In this document: piece by piece, positions 1-11,694 of the stretch
Layout of the letters: every line of letters begins with the position of its first letter
How positions within the stretch are numbered: position 1 is the first letter of the stretch
Assembly: GCF_050436995.1 (NCBI RefSeq)
Contig: NC_134765.1
Coordinates: 7,591,501-7,655,500 of the forward strand
Direction of reading: 5' to 3'
Origin: Anticarsia gemmatalis
Taxonomy: Eukaryota > Arthropoda > Insecta > Lepidoptera > Erebidae
Length of the DNA stretch: 64,000 bases
Notes under the pieces: generated by a model
What the model saw: only the letters and a program-made list of their open reading frames with translations
Database searches by the model: none
What the model was told of the DNA's origin: nothing
Position numbers and translations under genes: made by a program

Positions 1-265
1 AGAACATAGTATTGGCATGTTTGATGTTGGCGCTATTGATGATATTTGAAAACATTACTCACGATTTTAAGGATACATTATATCAGACTTGCGTATTACC
101 TAATATGTTATATTTGTAAAGAAAATCTTTATTCGTATCTATGGACCTTCAAGTTGCGTAATACTGACTCAAAAAAACTTGTTATTCGTTAATCGACACG
201 GAAAGGGTACAAATTAAATAAAATAACATAAGACGTTAATCTAATCACATTTATTTGTTTTCCAG

Positions 266-1163
266 CGGCATGGCTATGGTGTGTAGAATGGCTGGAGCTG
301 CTCGGACCGGCAACGGTGGCCGCCATCGCAGGTCGGGCGCTACTGCCGCGGTGGCTGGCGGCACTAGCTGCGTGGCTGAACACCAACCCACCACACGCGA
401 CTGTGCTCAATTCGTATACTGACTTCAAGGTAAATACTTGATTCACTAAGTATCCTTAAAAAAAAACTTATGACAGTCCTTTTATACATACAGTTTGACG
501 TAATATTAAGTAGTAATTTGTAGTAACATTTTATTATACTTGTCATTAAAACACGACCAGTTGATTTTAACTTAACCAACTCTAATCATCTAAGATTAAT
601 AATGCTTCAAACTTTTTTATAATCTGTATTGTTCAATAGAGCAATTTTATTATTCTCAAACAATGAAGGCTGAAAATAGCCCCTTATTATCGAAACTATA
701 TTTCTCATCTTATAGGGACCTCAGGTACATTGAGTATTGACCCTTAATCTTTAATCTATTCCAGAAAATGTTCCCAGAAGAAGTATTAAAAGAGCCAGTC
801 GTTCGCGACGCATTCCGTAAAGCGTTAGACATGATGAACCGCAGCGCTGACTTGGACAACGTCGAACCACCTCCACCACCGCGCTTCGTGATGCCCGAAC
901 CTAAAGAAACTTCTCGAATTGCCGACGTACTAGCATCTACCACACAACAGAAGAGTTTCTCAGAATTACTTGAAACTCGGTGCATAGAGAAAGGCATTAC
1001 TTTCGTACCAATCGTTGGCAAGTCGCGGGAAGGACGGCCGTTATATAAAATTGGAAGTCTACAGTGTTATGTCATTAGGAATGTTATTATGTACTCCAAT
1101 GATAACGGGAGAACGTTCAATCCGATTGGCATGGAGAAGCTGCTGAGTATGGTCGAAGAATAA
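266..1163 (+). CDS. TFIP11: TFIP11 / Septin-interacting protein 1, C-terminal two exons (partial)
   Basis: Exons 266-429 and 765-1163 join in phase after AG acceptors at 264-265 and 763-764 and a GT donor at 430. The 5' part of the gene lies before the window. The joined protein reads ...NSYTDFK-KMFPEEVLKEPVV... and later FSELLETRCIEKGITFVPIVG, LYKIGS and a final helix ending MVEE. This follows the C-terminal region of human TFIP11 (K-MF-x-VL-P-V [30 protein letters not shown]; LYTFG). TFIP11 is a G-patch nuclear protein that activates DHX15/Prp43 to disassemble the intron-lariat spliceosome. The G-patch is not in the window. A proline run (about residues 85-90 of the visible part) separates the helical part from the compact C-terminal domain. 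The family assignment rests on remembered homology over about 130 residues and is strong. Confidence 0.9.
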
Positions 1164-1241
1164 TTATTTTTGTATTATTAAATGGAATTAGTATTTTATT
1201 GATGGTTTTGTTCATATTTCTTTATCCTGCTATTGTAGTTA

Positions 1242-1247
1242 AATAAA
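1242..1247 (+). terminator. Poly(A) signal of TFIP11
   Basis: AATAAA lies 79 nt after the TFIP11 stop codon. It is the first canonical signal downstream. Confidence 0.6.
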
Positions 1248-1249
1248 CC

Positions 1250-2871
1250 AGCCTTGAGCTCGTACTCTCATTATAATTAGTAATTATTGGTATTCAAGTA
1301 TGTTCTAAAATCTAATAAACTAGAAAAATCTTATCTCTATAAATAAGGTAACGCGTAACATCATTTGCTCCTACTACAATTATTCTTTTGAACATTTTAC
1401 TAAGCAAAAAAGTATTCAGGGTCAATGATTGTAGAGTGGATAACAATACATTATGTATGCAAATGTAGGTATTATTATACTATATGTACTAAACTCTAGG
1501 TAAAATAAAAAGCAATAATCAAAAACATTTTGAGACACAATTTAATGACATAATAGCATGCAACTAATTCTACAAAACAATGGCAACATGCTGGCATGCA
1601 AATAAACAACTACGATATAAGTACTACATCTCATTCGAAATTATTTATAGAACACATGAACCATTGAGCCCTTGGGGGTCTTAAAATGCTACAAAAACAT
1701 ACATAATAATTAAGTCGTTTTCCCATAAGGGTAGGCAGAAAACAAAGAATGCTATAAATTTTAATGACGGTAACCCTCCATTGCTGTCTAGTGACAGCAT
1801 TGGGGTCCATTAAACAATCAGACACATAAACTTAAGTAGGTATCAACCTCCTAAAAACAAAGTTGCACGGGAGGTGTTTATTAGGCTTACTAGTAGGTAC
1901 TTGTACTTTTATCAAGCTTATTATAAAATTCTTGAAGTAGCAGGAGAATATCAATAAATAATCCCATATGAAATCCATGTGTCCTCAAACATTTCCAATG
2001 AGATATTTTTTCTAAACCACTACACATATAAATGAGCATATTTTTTTCGATCATATTCGATTTTTTTGAGTTAGCACTTAGTATAGAACGACACAACATA
2101 AAGGTAGGTATAATATTTGTATATCTAAGAAGAATATGAGATATTAGTTAAATCACAATTAAGTTTAGTTAGTAATTAGCTTGCATAGTTTAAAATACTG
2201 ACTATTGGATAAAAAATCAGGAACACAAATAAATTTTCACAATATTTACGTTACATAACGACAAGAACTCATTAAAATTTAAATTAACCGTTTTTTATAA
2301 AATTACGAATTCCAACAGCAATAAGTAGGTTACGAATCGCTTCAATTAAAAATATACAGATAAATTATGCCTTTTAAATATTCAGTTCATTTCATTTGCA
2401 TTCCTGGCATTTATTAGTGGATTAACGTTATATAAGTACCGTACTTAAGTATTAATTAAAGTAAGTTAGTGACAAATAAGTAAATAGTGCAATTCAGTTT
2501 GGCGTGACGGCAAGATATTGCGGCTTGCTTGTTCTCATTATGCAGCCTTGAATAAGCCAATGTGGGAAAATCACGAGATATTATTCAGTACGAAACAATA
2601 ATAGAGGTAACAATATTGTTTAGAAAGTTGGAAGTTTGTGACAAAGATGATGCATTTTTAAATGCTGTTATAGACTAGTATTGCACTGGGTGGGGCAAAT
2701 TAAGTATTTGGTACAAAGCAATTAAGTAATTTGTTCAATTTGTGACTAGTCAGCAAAAAAAAAATCGATTTTCAAAATTCGAATGACATGAGACATCTTA
2801 AAAATAAAGAATAACATGACCATAAAATATGAAAAAAAAAAACAAAATATTCGTTCAGAAACGTAACAAAA
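1250..2871. other. AT-rich spacer between TFIP11 and the MPC2 distal exon
   Basis: No coding exon is supported on either strand. TTTATT (AATAAA on the - strand) occurs near 1876 and 2409 and could serve the most distal MPC2 exon. The short ORFs here have no recognisable protein features. Confidence 0.5.
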
Positions 2872-3096
2872 TTATGCAATAGCATGTTTTCTGTGGAAGT
2901 TGTAAGCGCGCATAGTTTGAACGCTGTTAGCTACTCCTAACATGAAGTTGCAAATTGCTAAAGAGTAGTTTATGGGTGTTATGACTAAGCAGTATCTGGT
3001 CCAGACTAGGCCTGTGGCGGCAAGCGTGGCGGACTGCGAAGTGGAAACTACCTCCAGAGGACGACTGAAGCTGTCCAGCGATGCCAATACAAGAGC
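2872..3096 (-). CDS. MPC2: MPC2 terminal exon 3c (distal, diverged)
   Basis: The acceptor TGTTTACAG precedes GCT CTT GTA TTG. The exon encodes 74 residues: ALVLASLDSFSRPLEVV, then TGLVWTRYCLVITPINYSL and AICN, ending HRKHAIA. It lacks an ATG near its start, so it needs upstream exons. The otherwise near-invariant PKN is PIN and FAVN is AICN, yet the frame is intact over the whole domain. That suggests a specialised isoform, as seen for testis-biased MPC paralogues in flies, rather than decay. Confidence 0.75.
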   Translation of the reverse strand, partial: ALVLASLDSFSRPLEVVSTSQSATLAATGLVWTRYCLVITPINYSLAICNFMLGVANSVQTMRAYNFHRKHAIA

Positions 3097-6000
3097 CTGT
3101 AAACATTGCAGAAGACAGTTAGTATGAAGTAATTATTGTGAATACCAACCCTGTAAGTTACAGTGTAAGTATTCTGGCACCCTCCAAGCGTGGTGAACTT
3201 TTAGTGCGTATGTGACCAAGCTTCGGAAAGCAATCAAACACTACACTACACACTACACAAACTACAGCTTTTCTAAACTAAAAAGCAAAACCATGATAAA
3301 AACTAATTAAGTATAAAACCACCCACTTTTAACAAATTAAAGTAGAAAAAACAACGTTGAAGGAGTTGCAAAAGAATTGACTGTCAAATTTCGATCACCA
3401 ATTAGGGCTGCTTCAGTGCTTCACACAAGCGGTCAGTCGAATGATGGTAATTTCGACTGAAAGGTTAGACTGATCACGCGCCAAAACAATTTTTTTTGAG
3501 TCGAGATTGGTCACATTTTTGTTGCAGTATAAATATTATGGATTTTCAGCGTGCAAATCATGCGTGATGAATGCAAAACCCGAGCGAAACGCATGCAATA
3601 TAAGTATTTTATCTTACTTGTAGGTACACCTTACACCGTGATCCGCAGACTACTTAACTAACGTTCTCCGTGCAAAAAATAGATAAATCGATGACACTTA
3701 TTAGCTATATTTATCAATAAATACCTGCCAACTTTATAATATGTACCTAAGCATAAACAAATATGGAAATACGTTGATTTATGAAGTGAGATAAAAATTA
3801 TCAACAAGTGACACTTGAATTGATAGAAGATAAAATCAAAACAAAATGTCAACTTAATGAAAGGGTTTTTTGCATGAGTTTGAATAGACGTCGACATGCA
3901 ACTGAAGGCCATAGAACTGTTAATGATGATCAGAGAAAAAGTTAGTACAAACAGAAAGTAAATAGAAATAAGAGATGTTTCAATATAAAATATATATTTT
4001 CACAATTATAAAGGTATTACAAAAATAAACAAAATGTTCTTTACAAAACTATTTAATGCCTCTGATTTACATAATGATGTGATAACATTAATATAAACAA
4101 CGTTTTGGGTAACAATAACCACGTAGTGTAATAAATATCACAGTTGAGGAAATGATTTTATCGATAAATTTCGAGCACCAACCCATCTTAATTAAAACAA
4201 GCTATGAATACTTGTGCATGACCTTTTACACGCAAGGTTACTCAATCCGGTGGTAATGTTGTCCGCTGAAATCTTTTTATGATTTCATAGCAGCATATAA
4301 ATTGAAAAATGTCGAATCAAGCGGCAATTTAAGGACGAGGAGCCACCAAATTTCAAATAGATTATGAAAGTCCTTTACAGGTAGGTAATTGTTTACCTAC
4401 TGCCACAATGGGATTAGTCAGCTACTGCTGCACTGGTCATCAAAAAGGTTCCGATTACGATTATCATGAATCGTAATATCTTATTCGACAAATTCTCCGA
4501 TGAACAACAATGACCACATTTTCCAAATAAATTACTAAACATCCGCTAATCAGTCACTTTATATGACCGATACAAATATTTGCAAGAACGTCACAATTCA
4601 GCCACAAAATAAGACATAAAAAGAGATTAGCCAGAGTAACAGACACATAAGTATGAGATCTTTTTGAACGTCATATTTATCTGAAAATAAGAAAAATACT
4701 TTAGAGCTCTTCTCAAGCAATTAGAAGATAATTGTTTCTCCAGTGGTACTTATTTTAAGCAGACGTACCTGTTAGGCCATAAACTGATAAAGCTGTTTAT
4801 TTAGGCAACAAAATAAATTAAATCTTACCTTGAAATCGGAACAAGAGCTCAGTAATATAAACAAAATCTTTCATATCTCGAGATTGTCGATTTCCCAATC
4901 TTATCAGCATGAGTGAACTCAAACCCACTTTTACGAGACATGAGGAATTATAAAGTTTTGAGTCACAAACAAATGCTGTAAAAAGTAAACGATAAGAATT
5001 AATTTTTCCCCGATTTTGATGAGTGTATACAATCGATTTCAGGCTAAATATGACGCACTGTGGGTTTCTTTCGATCAGTTTATAGCTTTTTATTGAAGAC
5101 AATCTTGGAGAATATTTTGTGACTGAATTGGACTCGTATTACATAGCTTTTATGCACCACTTAACTACAAGATAATTAGCCAAAATATGTTTAGAAAATC
5201 GTATAGCATTTTTAATTTCGTTATAATCTCCGCGTTACTTTAAATTTAATTTCCCCAAATATTTGCTAAACTAGTGCAGCTATTCACTACAAAATAATTT
5301 ACTTATAAAAATATGAAATAAATTAGCTAATATAATAAAATACCCATATTTCGTACACTTTGTCAATGTTCAAGTTACGTCAGATAATGAGAAGGCAGAA
5401 TAGATTTAAAAGAAAAATATGTTTTCAAATCTAAAAAATAATACTAGATAATTTCAATGTTACAAAATTGTCTAATCCCCGTACTACCTTACACTATGTT
5501 CCCCATTAACTACCAACCTAGTAACAAAAATACAAGTCAGCTAATCTATTGCGCACTTGGTTTTGCAGTTTCTTTCTCTTTGAGCGCCTGTTGGTATTTA
5601 ATAGCTCTGCTAATTTGATACAGACTTGTAATAGCTACGAATACATTAACAGCGAAAAGGCTGTAATTTTTAGGTATAATGACAAGAGAGTATCGAGACC
5701 ATATGAGGCCGGTGGCAGCGAGAGACACGGACTGAGGTACAGACAAGCTCTCGACGGGTCGTTTCAAGTCACCCAACCCAGCCATCACCAACCCCTGAAA
5801 GTGAATGATATGATGAGTCAAGTTCACGATTTAGTATCGTCGTGAACTACGCTTAAATGATGACAATAATGATTTGTAGAGTACCTAGAAATGACGTTCA
5901 CAGAAAGGTATACACAGATTTCAGACAGGTAGTACCACAGTTGTAATATTGTGATACTAAAGCAACTGTCTAAATTGTTAGGCTAAGAAGTAGTCTTCAA

Positions 6001-7803
6001 CAATCACAAAAGCACATTAATTACTTAAGAGAGTATTTTTCAAGTGAATAATACTCAACCCAGAATCGTGGTTCTAGCCGCTCAAAGGCTTTTAACCAAA
6101 TGAATTAACTATGAAGCACAGAAGTGTATTGCTTCTGTGCTATTCGCAAGTCTATCGATAAATTGGCAAAAGTAAGTATGCAGTTCAAGTACAAATAACA
6201 GGTTTAACAAATAATAGAACTATCCAAAATCTAAGTCACTATGAACTACAGTAAATTGGCCATACATAATCAGATTACTAGTGATTACTGGGACTAAGAT
6301 GAAATTAGTAATATCTGTTAGTATTGAACACATATCTAAAATGGCATATACCTAATTAAATTCCCAACACAACAGCTTGACAATAATTCAAGCCAAAAAT
6401 ATCACTTGACACATATAAAATAATTATTGAACAAAATGACTGATCAAGCAATTATGACAAACTTTTTACATCTACTTAAGAACACAAAGTTTAATTTGAA
6501 CTGACTAACATATTTCATACTCTTCAGGGCTTCGGCTTTACCGATTTATGGTATTCATAAGCTCGTAACAGCTGATATACATTTAATACAAGCACAAAGA
6601 TATTGACAGCGAAGAGGCTGTAGTTTTTTGGTATTACTGCCAAGGAGTATCTTGACCAAATAAGTCCTGTTAGTGCGAGAGAAGTGCATTGGCTAATGGA
6701 TATATTTTGTGGAGGCCGATTTACATCTCCCAGACCCGCCATTACTAATCCCTGGAAAGTGGGTTGGTTAGGTAGTGATGTACTTATAAAGTTTATTTAT
6801 TAGATCTTATTGAGAATTTTTATGACAAAGTTAGAAATTGCAAAGAAAAATCAATGGCAAGAACATTTGTCTTTCCAATCTACCTATATTTTTTTTGTGT
6901 TACCAATATAAAGATTTTTTTGATCTATTAATAATATATTATTATGTATAATTCATATATTACACATTTTTTTCTACCCTGAAATTACCCACAGTACCTA
7001 CTTAATCACAATCCCTAAATTAATTCTGAAACCAGTTAACATATTTTAAACTGATAATATTATTCATAAAATTATATTTAATCACCCTCCTTTAAATGTT
7101 TGATCATGCAGATTATGAAATAATGATCCAAATTTCATCCAGGGTTAAATGATGACCCTTTAAATGGGTTAATACCTTTTATCTATGTTATGTCTCCACA
7201 TGCTACAATACAAATGTTGTCTATGAGTTTAACTTTTAATCCAAAAATGTTTGATCCTAAAGATAAATAATAAGAATTAAAATTATTATTTATGTAGCTT
7301 TAATTCTTTTTGTTCATTATTTTAACACACCAGCACATTTTATGAATAACTTAGCAACAAGTTTGTTTATTCTGAACCAAGGGTTATGTTCCATGATTAA
7401 AACACACAGGTACTAAATATTTTAAACCACAAATAACTGGAGAGAACTAAACTGTGAAGTAAAAGTAAACACCTTCACACAAAGTCATTCCAATGCTAAT
7501 AATTATTCATTATATTGAATATGCGCTTTGTATTTGCCCTTAAACAAGGTCTTTATTTTATAAATAGACAGCGGCCTTGAAAATACGTCCGCGTTACTTA
7601 CCCATTTAAACGCGGGAGCCCAAAAGAATATGGTTTTAGGACCTAAAACAAGACGCAATACAATTTTAACCTGTATTTATTTAAAGAATACGTCACGAAT
7701 TATAGCAAATGAACATACCAGCTGGATGTTCCCAGAGGGGCCGGAGTTTTCCTGGAACGAATCTGTCGGCAACAGTTACTACGGCCTTGTATACCTTCGA
7801 CAT
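2872..7803 (-). CDS. MPC2: Mitochondrial pyruvate carrier 2 (MPC2) with three alternative terminal exons
   Basis: Exon 1 (7803 down to 7719) encodes MSKVYKAVVTVADRFVPGK then LRPLWEHPA. Exon 2 (7642-7602) encodes PKTIFFWAPAFKW, with a split Gly at the junction. Both have consensus donors (GTATG, GTAAG) and acceptors. Exon 2 ends in phase 0 and can be joined to any of three homologous last exons: 6751-6524, 5794-5546 or 3096-2872. The products are 117, 124 and 116 aa, the usual MPC2 size. The motifs LRPLxxHPAGPKT, FFWAP.xKWGLV and GLIWSRYS-x-VIPKNYSLFAVN match human MPC2. MPC2 pairs with MPC1 in the inner mitochondrial membrane to import pyruvate. The Lys in FKW (residue 41, human K49) and the Asn in FAVN/AICN (human N100) are kept in all versions. 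I found no extra copies of exons 1-2 between the terminal exons, so alternative 3' exon use is the simplest model. Unspliced pseudo-copies are the alternative. Confidence 0.85.
3097..5545. other. MPC2 spacer between exons 3b and 3c
   Basis: AT-rich DNA of 2.4 kb, intron for the distal isoform or 3' flank of the middle one. I looked for another copy of the LRPL..HPAGPKT or FFWAP exons on the - strand and saw none. No other gene is supported. Confidence 0.5.
5546..5794 (-). CDS. MPC2: MPC2 terminal exon 3b (middle)
   Basis: The acceptor CACTTTCAG precedes GGG TTG GTG ATG. The exon encodes 82 residues: GLVMAGLGDLKRPVE, then TGLIWSRYSLVIIPKNYSL, FAVN and a longer charged tail ending KEKETAKPSAQ. 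Of the three copies this is the closest to the canonical animal MPC2 C-terminus (WSRYSLVIIPKN is identical to human). It is therefore probably the ancestral or housekeeping form (inference). Confidence 0.85.
   Translation of the reverse strand, partial: GLVMAGLGDLKRPVESLSVPQSVSLAATGLIWSRYSLVIIPKNYSLFAVNVFVAITSLYQISRAIKYQQALKEKETAKPSAQ
6524..6751 (-). CDS. MPC2: MPC2 terminal exon 3a (proximal)
   Basis: The acceptor CTTTCCAG precedes GGA TTA GTA ATG. The exon encodes 75 residues from GLVMAGLGDVNRPPQ to ...SVKPKP and a stop. It keeps TGLIWSRYSLAVIPKNYSL and FAVN, the second and third transmembrane helices of MPC2. It is the nearest terminal exon to exons 1-2, separated by an 850-bp intron. ATTAAA on the - strand lies about 30 nt past the stop (6488-6493). 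Confidence 0.85.
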   Translation of the reverse strand, partial: GLVMAGLGDVNRPPQNISISQCTSLALTGLIWSRYSLAVIPKNYSLFAVNIFVLVLNVYQLLRAYEYHKSVKPKP

Positions 7804-8541
7804 TTTTGTACTTTTTGTGTAAGGTTACGGGAACACTGAAAGACGTGGGTATGGGAGGGTTGAGAGCTGCTGAACTACTAATTTGATTGTTTAGTGATAA
7901 TTTACATGGCCAATGATATCAGCCGTGAAGTCATGAACAGCGGATGATAAGCGTGTCACTTGTCAAACGTCAAACAGAAATCAAAATTGCCATTTTGTCG
8001 TATTTTTTATATTTCTTGTTTACCTAATAAAAGACATACATTTAGATCTGTAGCAACTATTGCATACATTTACTACGTGATGTCTTCTGGTCCTAAAGTT
8101 TTATATGAGAATAGAAAAATATAAAATCAAATATTTTTGATGCAACTAAACGTAGAAATGCGTTCAAAAATTATAACTCACATTTTGCTACACGGCTGAA
8201 CAGCAAAATTGTAAAATAGTAAAATTTAGTTTACTATGACGTAGGAGCTTTCACAAAATTTGTAACAAATTGTTTAATTAATTAAACTTACGATAAAATA
8301 GTGTTAAAACGTTGCTAAACATTTGCAGCGTATTTTTTGTTTGGCTGAAACTTTTTGAACGTTACGTTATTACTTTTTTTTACAAACAAACATGGGTGCG
8401 GATGTGCGTGTGATATATGTGTCAACGCTCAAGAATTTATAATTTTCTTTGTTTATTTTACGTTAACGACTGACTATTTTCGTTATTTTATGTGGTTCTT
8501 GCTTTGACTTAAGTTTCGAGTGTTTTTATTAAGTTATTAAT
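7804..8541. promoter_or_regulatory. Head-to-head promoter region between MPC2 and the CUPID-domain gene
   Basis: The two ATGs face away from each other across 738 bp. The interval must hold both 5' UTRs and both core promoters. No clear TATA box stands at the expected distance from either ATG, and no ORF is supported. Confidence 0.5.
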
Positions 8542-10227
8542 ATGGGTACTAGCACAATGGGTAGTGATTTGCATTCTGATAAGCAGGACAAGTTGCTCAA
8601 ACTTCAAGCTCGAAAGAAGGAATTGGAGCAGATGCTGGCAGCTAAAAATGAGGAGCTATATAAACTATGCGTCCAAGAAGTGCAGTTAACGGGTATTATG
8701 CCACCAGAGGCGCCGTTAAGTCCAGAAGTTCCCCAAAGAGAACGACTTGGCAGTATCAAGAGTGTTGACAGATCAAACGATGGTAACGACGTCCAGGATG
8801 GATCAGATAACTCGTCACGGCGTCTCAGAGCCGCTACTGGTGACCGCATGCATGATTCAGATTCGAATTTGCGTAAAAACTTGTCACACAGATTGTCTAC
8901 TCCGTCTATATCGGGGGTATCGACGAAGAGTGCACACTCGAGACACGTACGCCGTCCAGAAACTAGCTGCTCAAACTTCTTTCCGTCGCCGCCGCAAGAA
9001 CGCAACACAGACACTTTCTCAATTCATACGTCCCATACATACCCAGCCTTGGCTGGTCGACATGAACCCATGAATGAAAACTTACAAAATGATATGCAAC
9101 AAGGTACTATTTATAGACACCACACGATGACGACAGATTATATGAATAAACTGTATTGCAACAACACACCAGAAGCACATAATGTATCTCGATTGCGAGA
9201 GACACACTTTAGTTCAAGCCATCCAGATATTACCACTCATTATAGTACCACTCATGGGAGTATTGCTCCACATCCTGTTCCAAATGGAATGCGTAACACT
9301 CCACTTTTATATCAATATGCATCTCATTTGAAGGCACAAAGTCAGCATTTAACAGGACTAGCTCATCAACACCCTGTACAGTCAAAGCGTCGCCCTGAAG
9401 GTGTACGTAGAAATACTCTACAAAGAACTCAAACTTATCATTTGACATCTCACAGTGATTATAATCAGTTGCATTTGGAGAATTTGAAACATGAACCACC
9501 AATGCATGCATACCAGCATAGATCTCAACCTGACATACAGGAACAACCTCATTTACCCATGGAAAGAGTAGTTCCTGTACCTAACACATTGCCTCTACGA
9601 GAGCATAATGCTATTAAGAACCCAATGCACATGCAGCTTCAAGTTTCTACAGATGATTATATCAGAGATGATAGAAGACATTACCCTGACCCTTTGACTC
9701 CAGTGAGCACAAAGTCTGTTTACTCTTATGACCCTGCAAGCATGAATAAGTTCTCACCTCTCTCTCAGGCAGACATGAAAGTGAAAGAGAAGCAATGGTA
9801 TGAGACTTCACTAGATTCGCCAACGAAATCTGAAGCATCTCTTCTCAAAAAGAGTTCAAGCTTGAAGCGGACATCTAGTATAGGAAACTCACAAGCATAT
9901 GAGATAATGATCTCATCAGGCAGACATTCAGCTATGCAGAGTCCTAATCAGGTGCCACAAAGCCCACCGGTTTTATCCCCCGGTGCAGTTTCTTTGGAGT
10001 CACCTAAGAATTTAACTGTTATTGAGCAAGGAAAATGTATACCTTATAGAGAAGAAACAAAGCCTTTTGAAATGTCTGATTTTTACAAATACTCTACTAA
10101 GTTTAGACAAGCTAATGCTCAAAAGACTACAAACAATCCTGGTCCCAGTTTGAACACAGGATACAACAAACTGCCCATGGAGTTGCCACAATATGCTCAA
10201 GAACATTGGCATGGACAAACTAATTAA
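8542..10227 (+). CDS. sstn: Cytohesin adaptor with CUPID (DUF3338) domain, Stepping stone / FRMD4 / INAVA-like
   Basis: A single uninterrupted 561-aa reading frame from ATG to TAA. Residues about 15-70 form a coiled-coil plus tail, with LQARKKELEQML, ELYKLCVQEVQLTGIMPPEA and PLSPEVPQRERLG. This is the CUPID domain pattern of FRMD4A/B, INAVA and CCDC120 (LCIQEAELTG-x-LPPEYPLSP), which binds cytohesin Arf-GEFs. The middle is long, His/Ser/Pro-rich and disordered. Near the C-terminus (about 505-523) ETKPFEMSDFYKYSTKFRQ matches the conserved end of FRMD4 proteins. There is no FERM domain, as in Drosophila Stepping stone, a cytohesin (Steppke) partner at the cortex. The gene has no intron, unusual for a protein this long here, so an old retrocopy origin is possible. 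The start is the first ATG after stops in the leader. Confidence 0.75.
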   Translation: MGTSTMGSDLHSDKQDKLLKLQARKKELEQMLAAKNEELYKLCVQEVQLTGIMPPEAPLSPEVPQRERLGSIKSVDRSNDGNDVQDGSDNSSRRLRAATGDRMHDSDSNLRKNLSHRLSTPSISGVSTKSAHSRHVRRPETSCSNFFPSPPQERNTDTFSIHTSHTYPALAGRHEPMNENLQNDMQQGTIYRHHTMTTDYMNKLYCNNTPEAHNVSRLRETHFSSSHPDITTHYSTTHGSIAPHPVPNGMRNTPLLYQYASHLKAQSQHLTGLAHQHPVQSKRRPEGVRRNTLQRTQTYHLTSHSDYNQLHLENLKHEPPMHAYQHRSQPDIQEQPHLPMERVVPVPNTLPLREHNAIKNPMHMQLQVSTDDYIRDDRRHYPDPLTPVSTKSVYSYDPASMNKFSPLSQADMKVKEKQWYETSLDSPTKSEASLLKKSSSLKRTSSIGNSQAYEIMISSGRHSAMQSPNQVPQSPPVLSPGAVSLESPKNLTVIEQGKCIPYREETKPFEMSDFYKYSTKFRQANAQKTTNNPGPSLNTGYNKLPMELPQYAQEHWHGQTN

Positions 10228-11437
10228 TAATATTATTTTTAATTGATGTTTTGTAAATTGTACCTACTTATAATATTTTAACACCTAACTTATTGATGTG
10301 ACAAGAATTTATGATAATTATAGTTAAAACTAGCTCATAGTATGTACTTATATTGTCTATTAAAATGAGGCGAAATGAAAAGAGGGTGTCCCTTTACAGG
10401 GCTAGAAAGTGTGAGACACAAAGACAAGGAAAATTCTATATGAAAAGGTTCTATTGAAGTATAATGTGATGAAATAATAGGATGGATAAAACTAACGAAG
10501 TCAAAGTATTTGATAAGTTCAGTGCTGTGATAACAAATATGGAAGTTGTTCAATTTTATAATGACAATAAAGATTAGTGTAATATTGTAAGATGTGTGTG
10601 TAAATCTGAATTTTATCACGTCCATGTTTGCCTTTTCGTGATTTTTAACATTTTTGTTTCTGATCTCTTTATTTACGAAGTACAAGTCTCATAGTATTGC
10701 CATGTCCATTTCAAATTGCCTTAATTTTAAGAACTCCTACAATGCTTTGCCCACCGCTTTTAGGAATACAAACATTAACAAATTTAGCCTTTGTGTTATC
10801 ATCGCCGCTTTTGTGATATATTTTTCTGAATAATTTTAGTTGTATGTTAGTATTTTGTATAAATTATGTAAATTCAGTTTTAGTTTTATATAACGAAATC
10901 TTACTTTTTAATTCTTTAAATCCCATCAAAATTGTAATAAATTCGGACGAAATCAGATTAAAGTAAAGTCATTTTATAAATTGAAAATTATTGTCATGTT
11001 ATGACTAAAATGCATGTTTTTAAAGTAGGGATACAAAGAAGACTTAAAATACTTGCCAAGCAAATTTTAGCCTTACCATTTGCCTTCGTCCAATTACAAA
11101 TTACGGTAGCTAACTCATTATTTTGTATATAGATTTAGCATTTAGATTAGTATTAGTAATGAATTTATTGTCAAATGCGTTTCAAAATCAGGTAGACGGG
11201 TGAAATAGGTGCCTCTAAAAGCCGTATGAAGATTTCTTTTCGTTAAAGTTTTTTCACAAAGTTCACGAATTGTCTTTTTAAAAGATTTGTTGTAACAAAT
11301 TCAGGTACCTATGTCATGCTGTCTTGTTTCGATCATGAAATGGAACCATACGCAAGTACGACTTGCATTTGACCGAGTTTTTATATGTTTATGTAAGAAT
11401 CTTGTGCGTTTAGCACATTTTATGTGGGTCTAATAAA
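10228..11437 (+). other. 3' UTR of the CUPID-domain gene with candidate poly(A) signals
   Basis: AATAAA occurs at 10936-10941 and 11432-11437. The stretch is AT-rich with no supported coding exon. The antisense ORF at 10335-10685 has no domain. Tail-to-tail with the peptide-precursor gene that follows. Confidence 0.5.
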
Positions 11438-11694
11438 GTTTTTATAGTATTTAATGTTATGTTTCATTTGTAGCTCTACCTTTAGCCTTATAACACTGAA
11501 TTTAATTTTCTAAATCTGTTAAATGAATCCAGTTACCAGTACGTACATAATATTAGCATGCGTGCTCGTAACTAAGCGCTTTCTGTTCTAATCATCATTA
11601 AAATAAGTAAATAATACAAAAGAAGAATATCTTTCAATATTTAATTGTAATCGAGAGTTCAGATCAATGGTAATCAGAATGCTATGATTTTCTT

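Noticed and set aside
3658..3912. 84-aa hydrophobic frame on the - strand in the MPC2 spacer
   Set aside because: Hydrophobicity comes from AT-rich codons. No splice context, and no resemblance to MPC helices or any known family.
8604..9014. Antisense 136-aa frame inside the CUPID-domain gene
   Set aside because: Lies wholly opposite a conserved coding region. The Ser/Arg-rich translation matches no family and is a shadow of codon bias.
10335..10685. 116-aa frame on the - strand downstream of the CUPID-domain gene
   Set aside because: Sits in the probable 3' UTR, low-complexity AT-rich translation, no signal peptide or domain.
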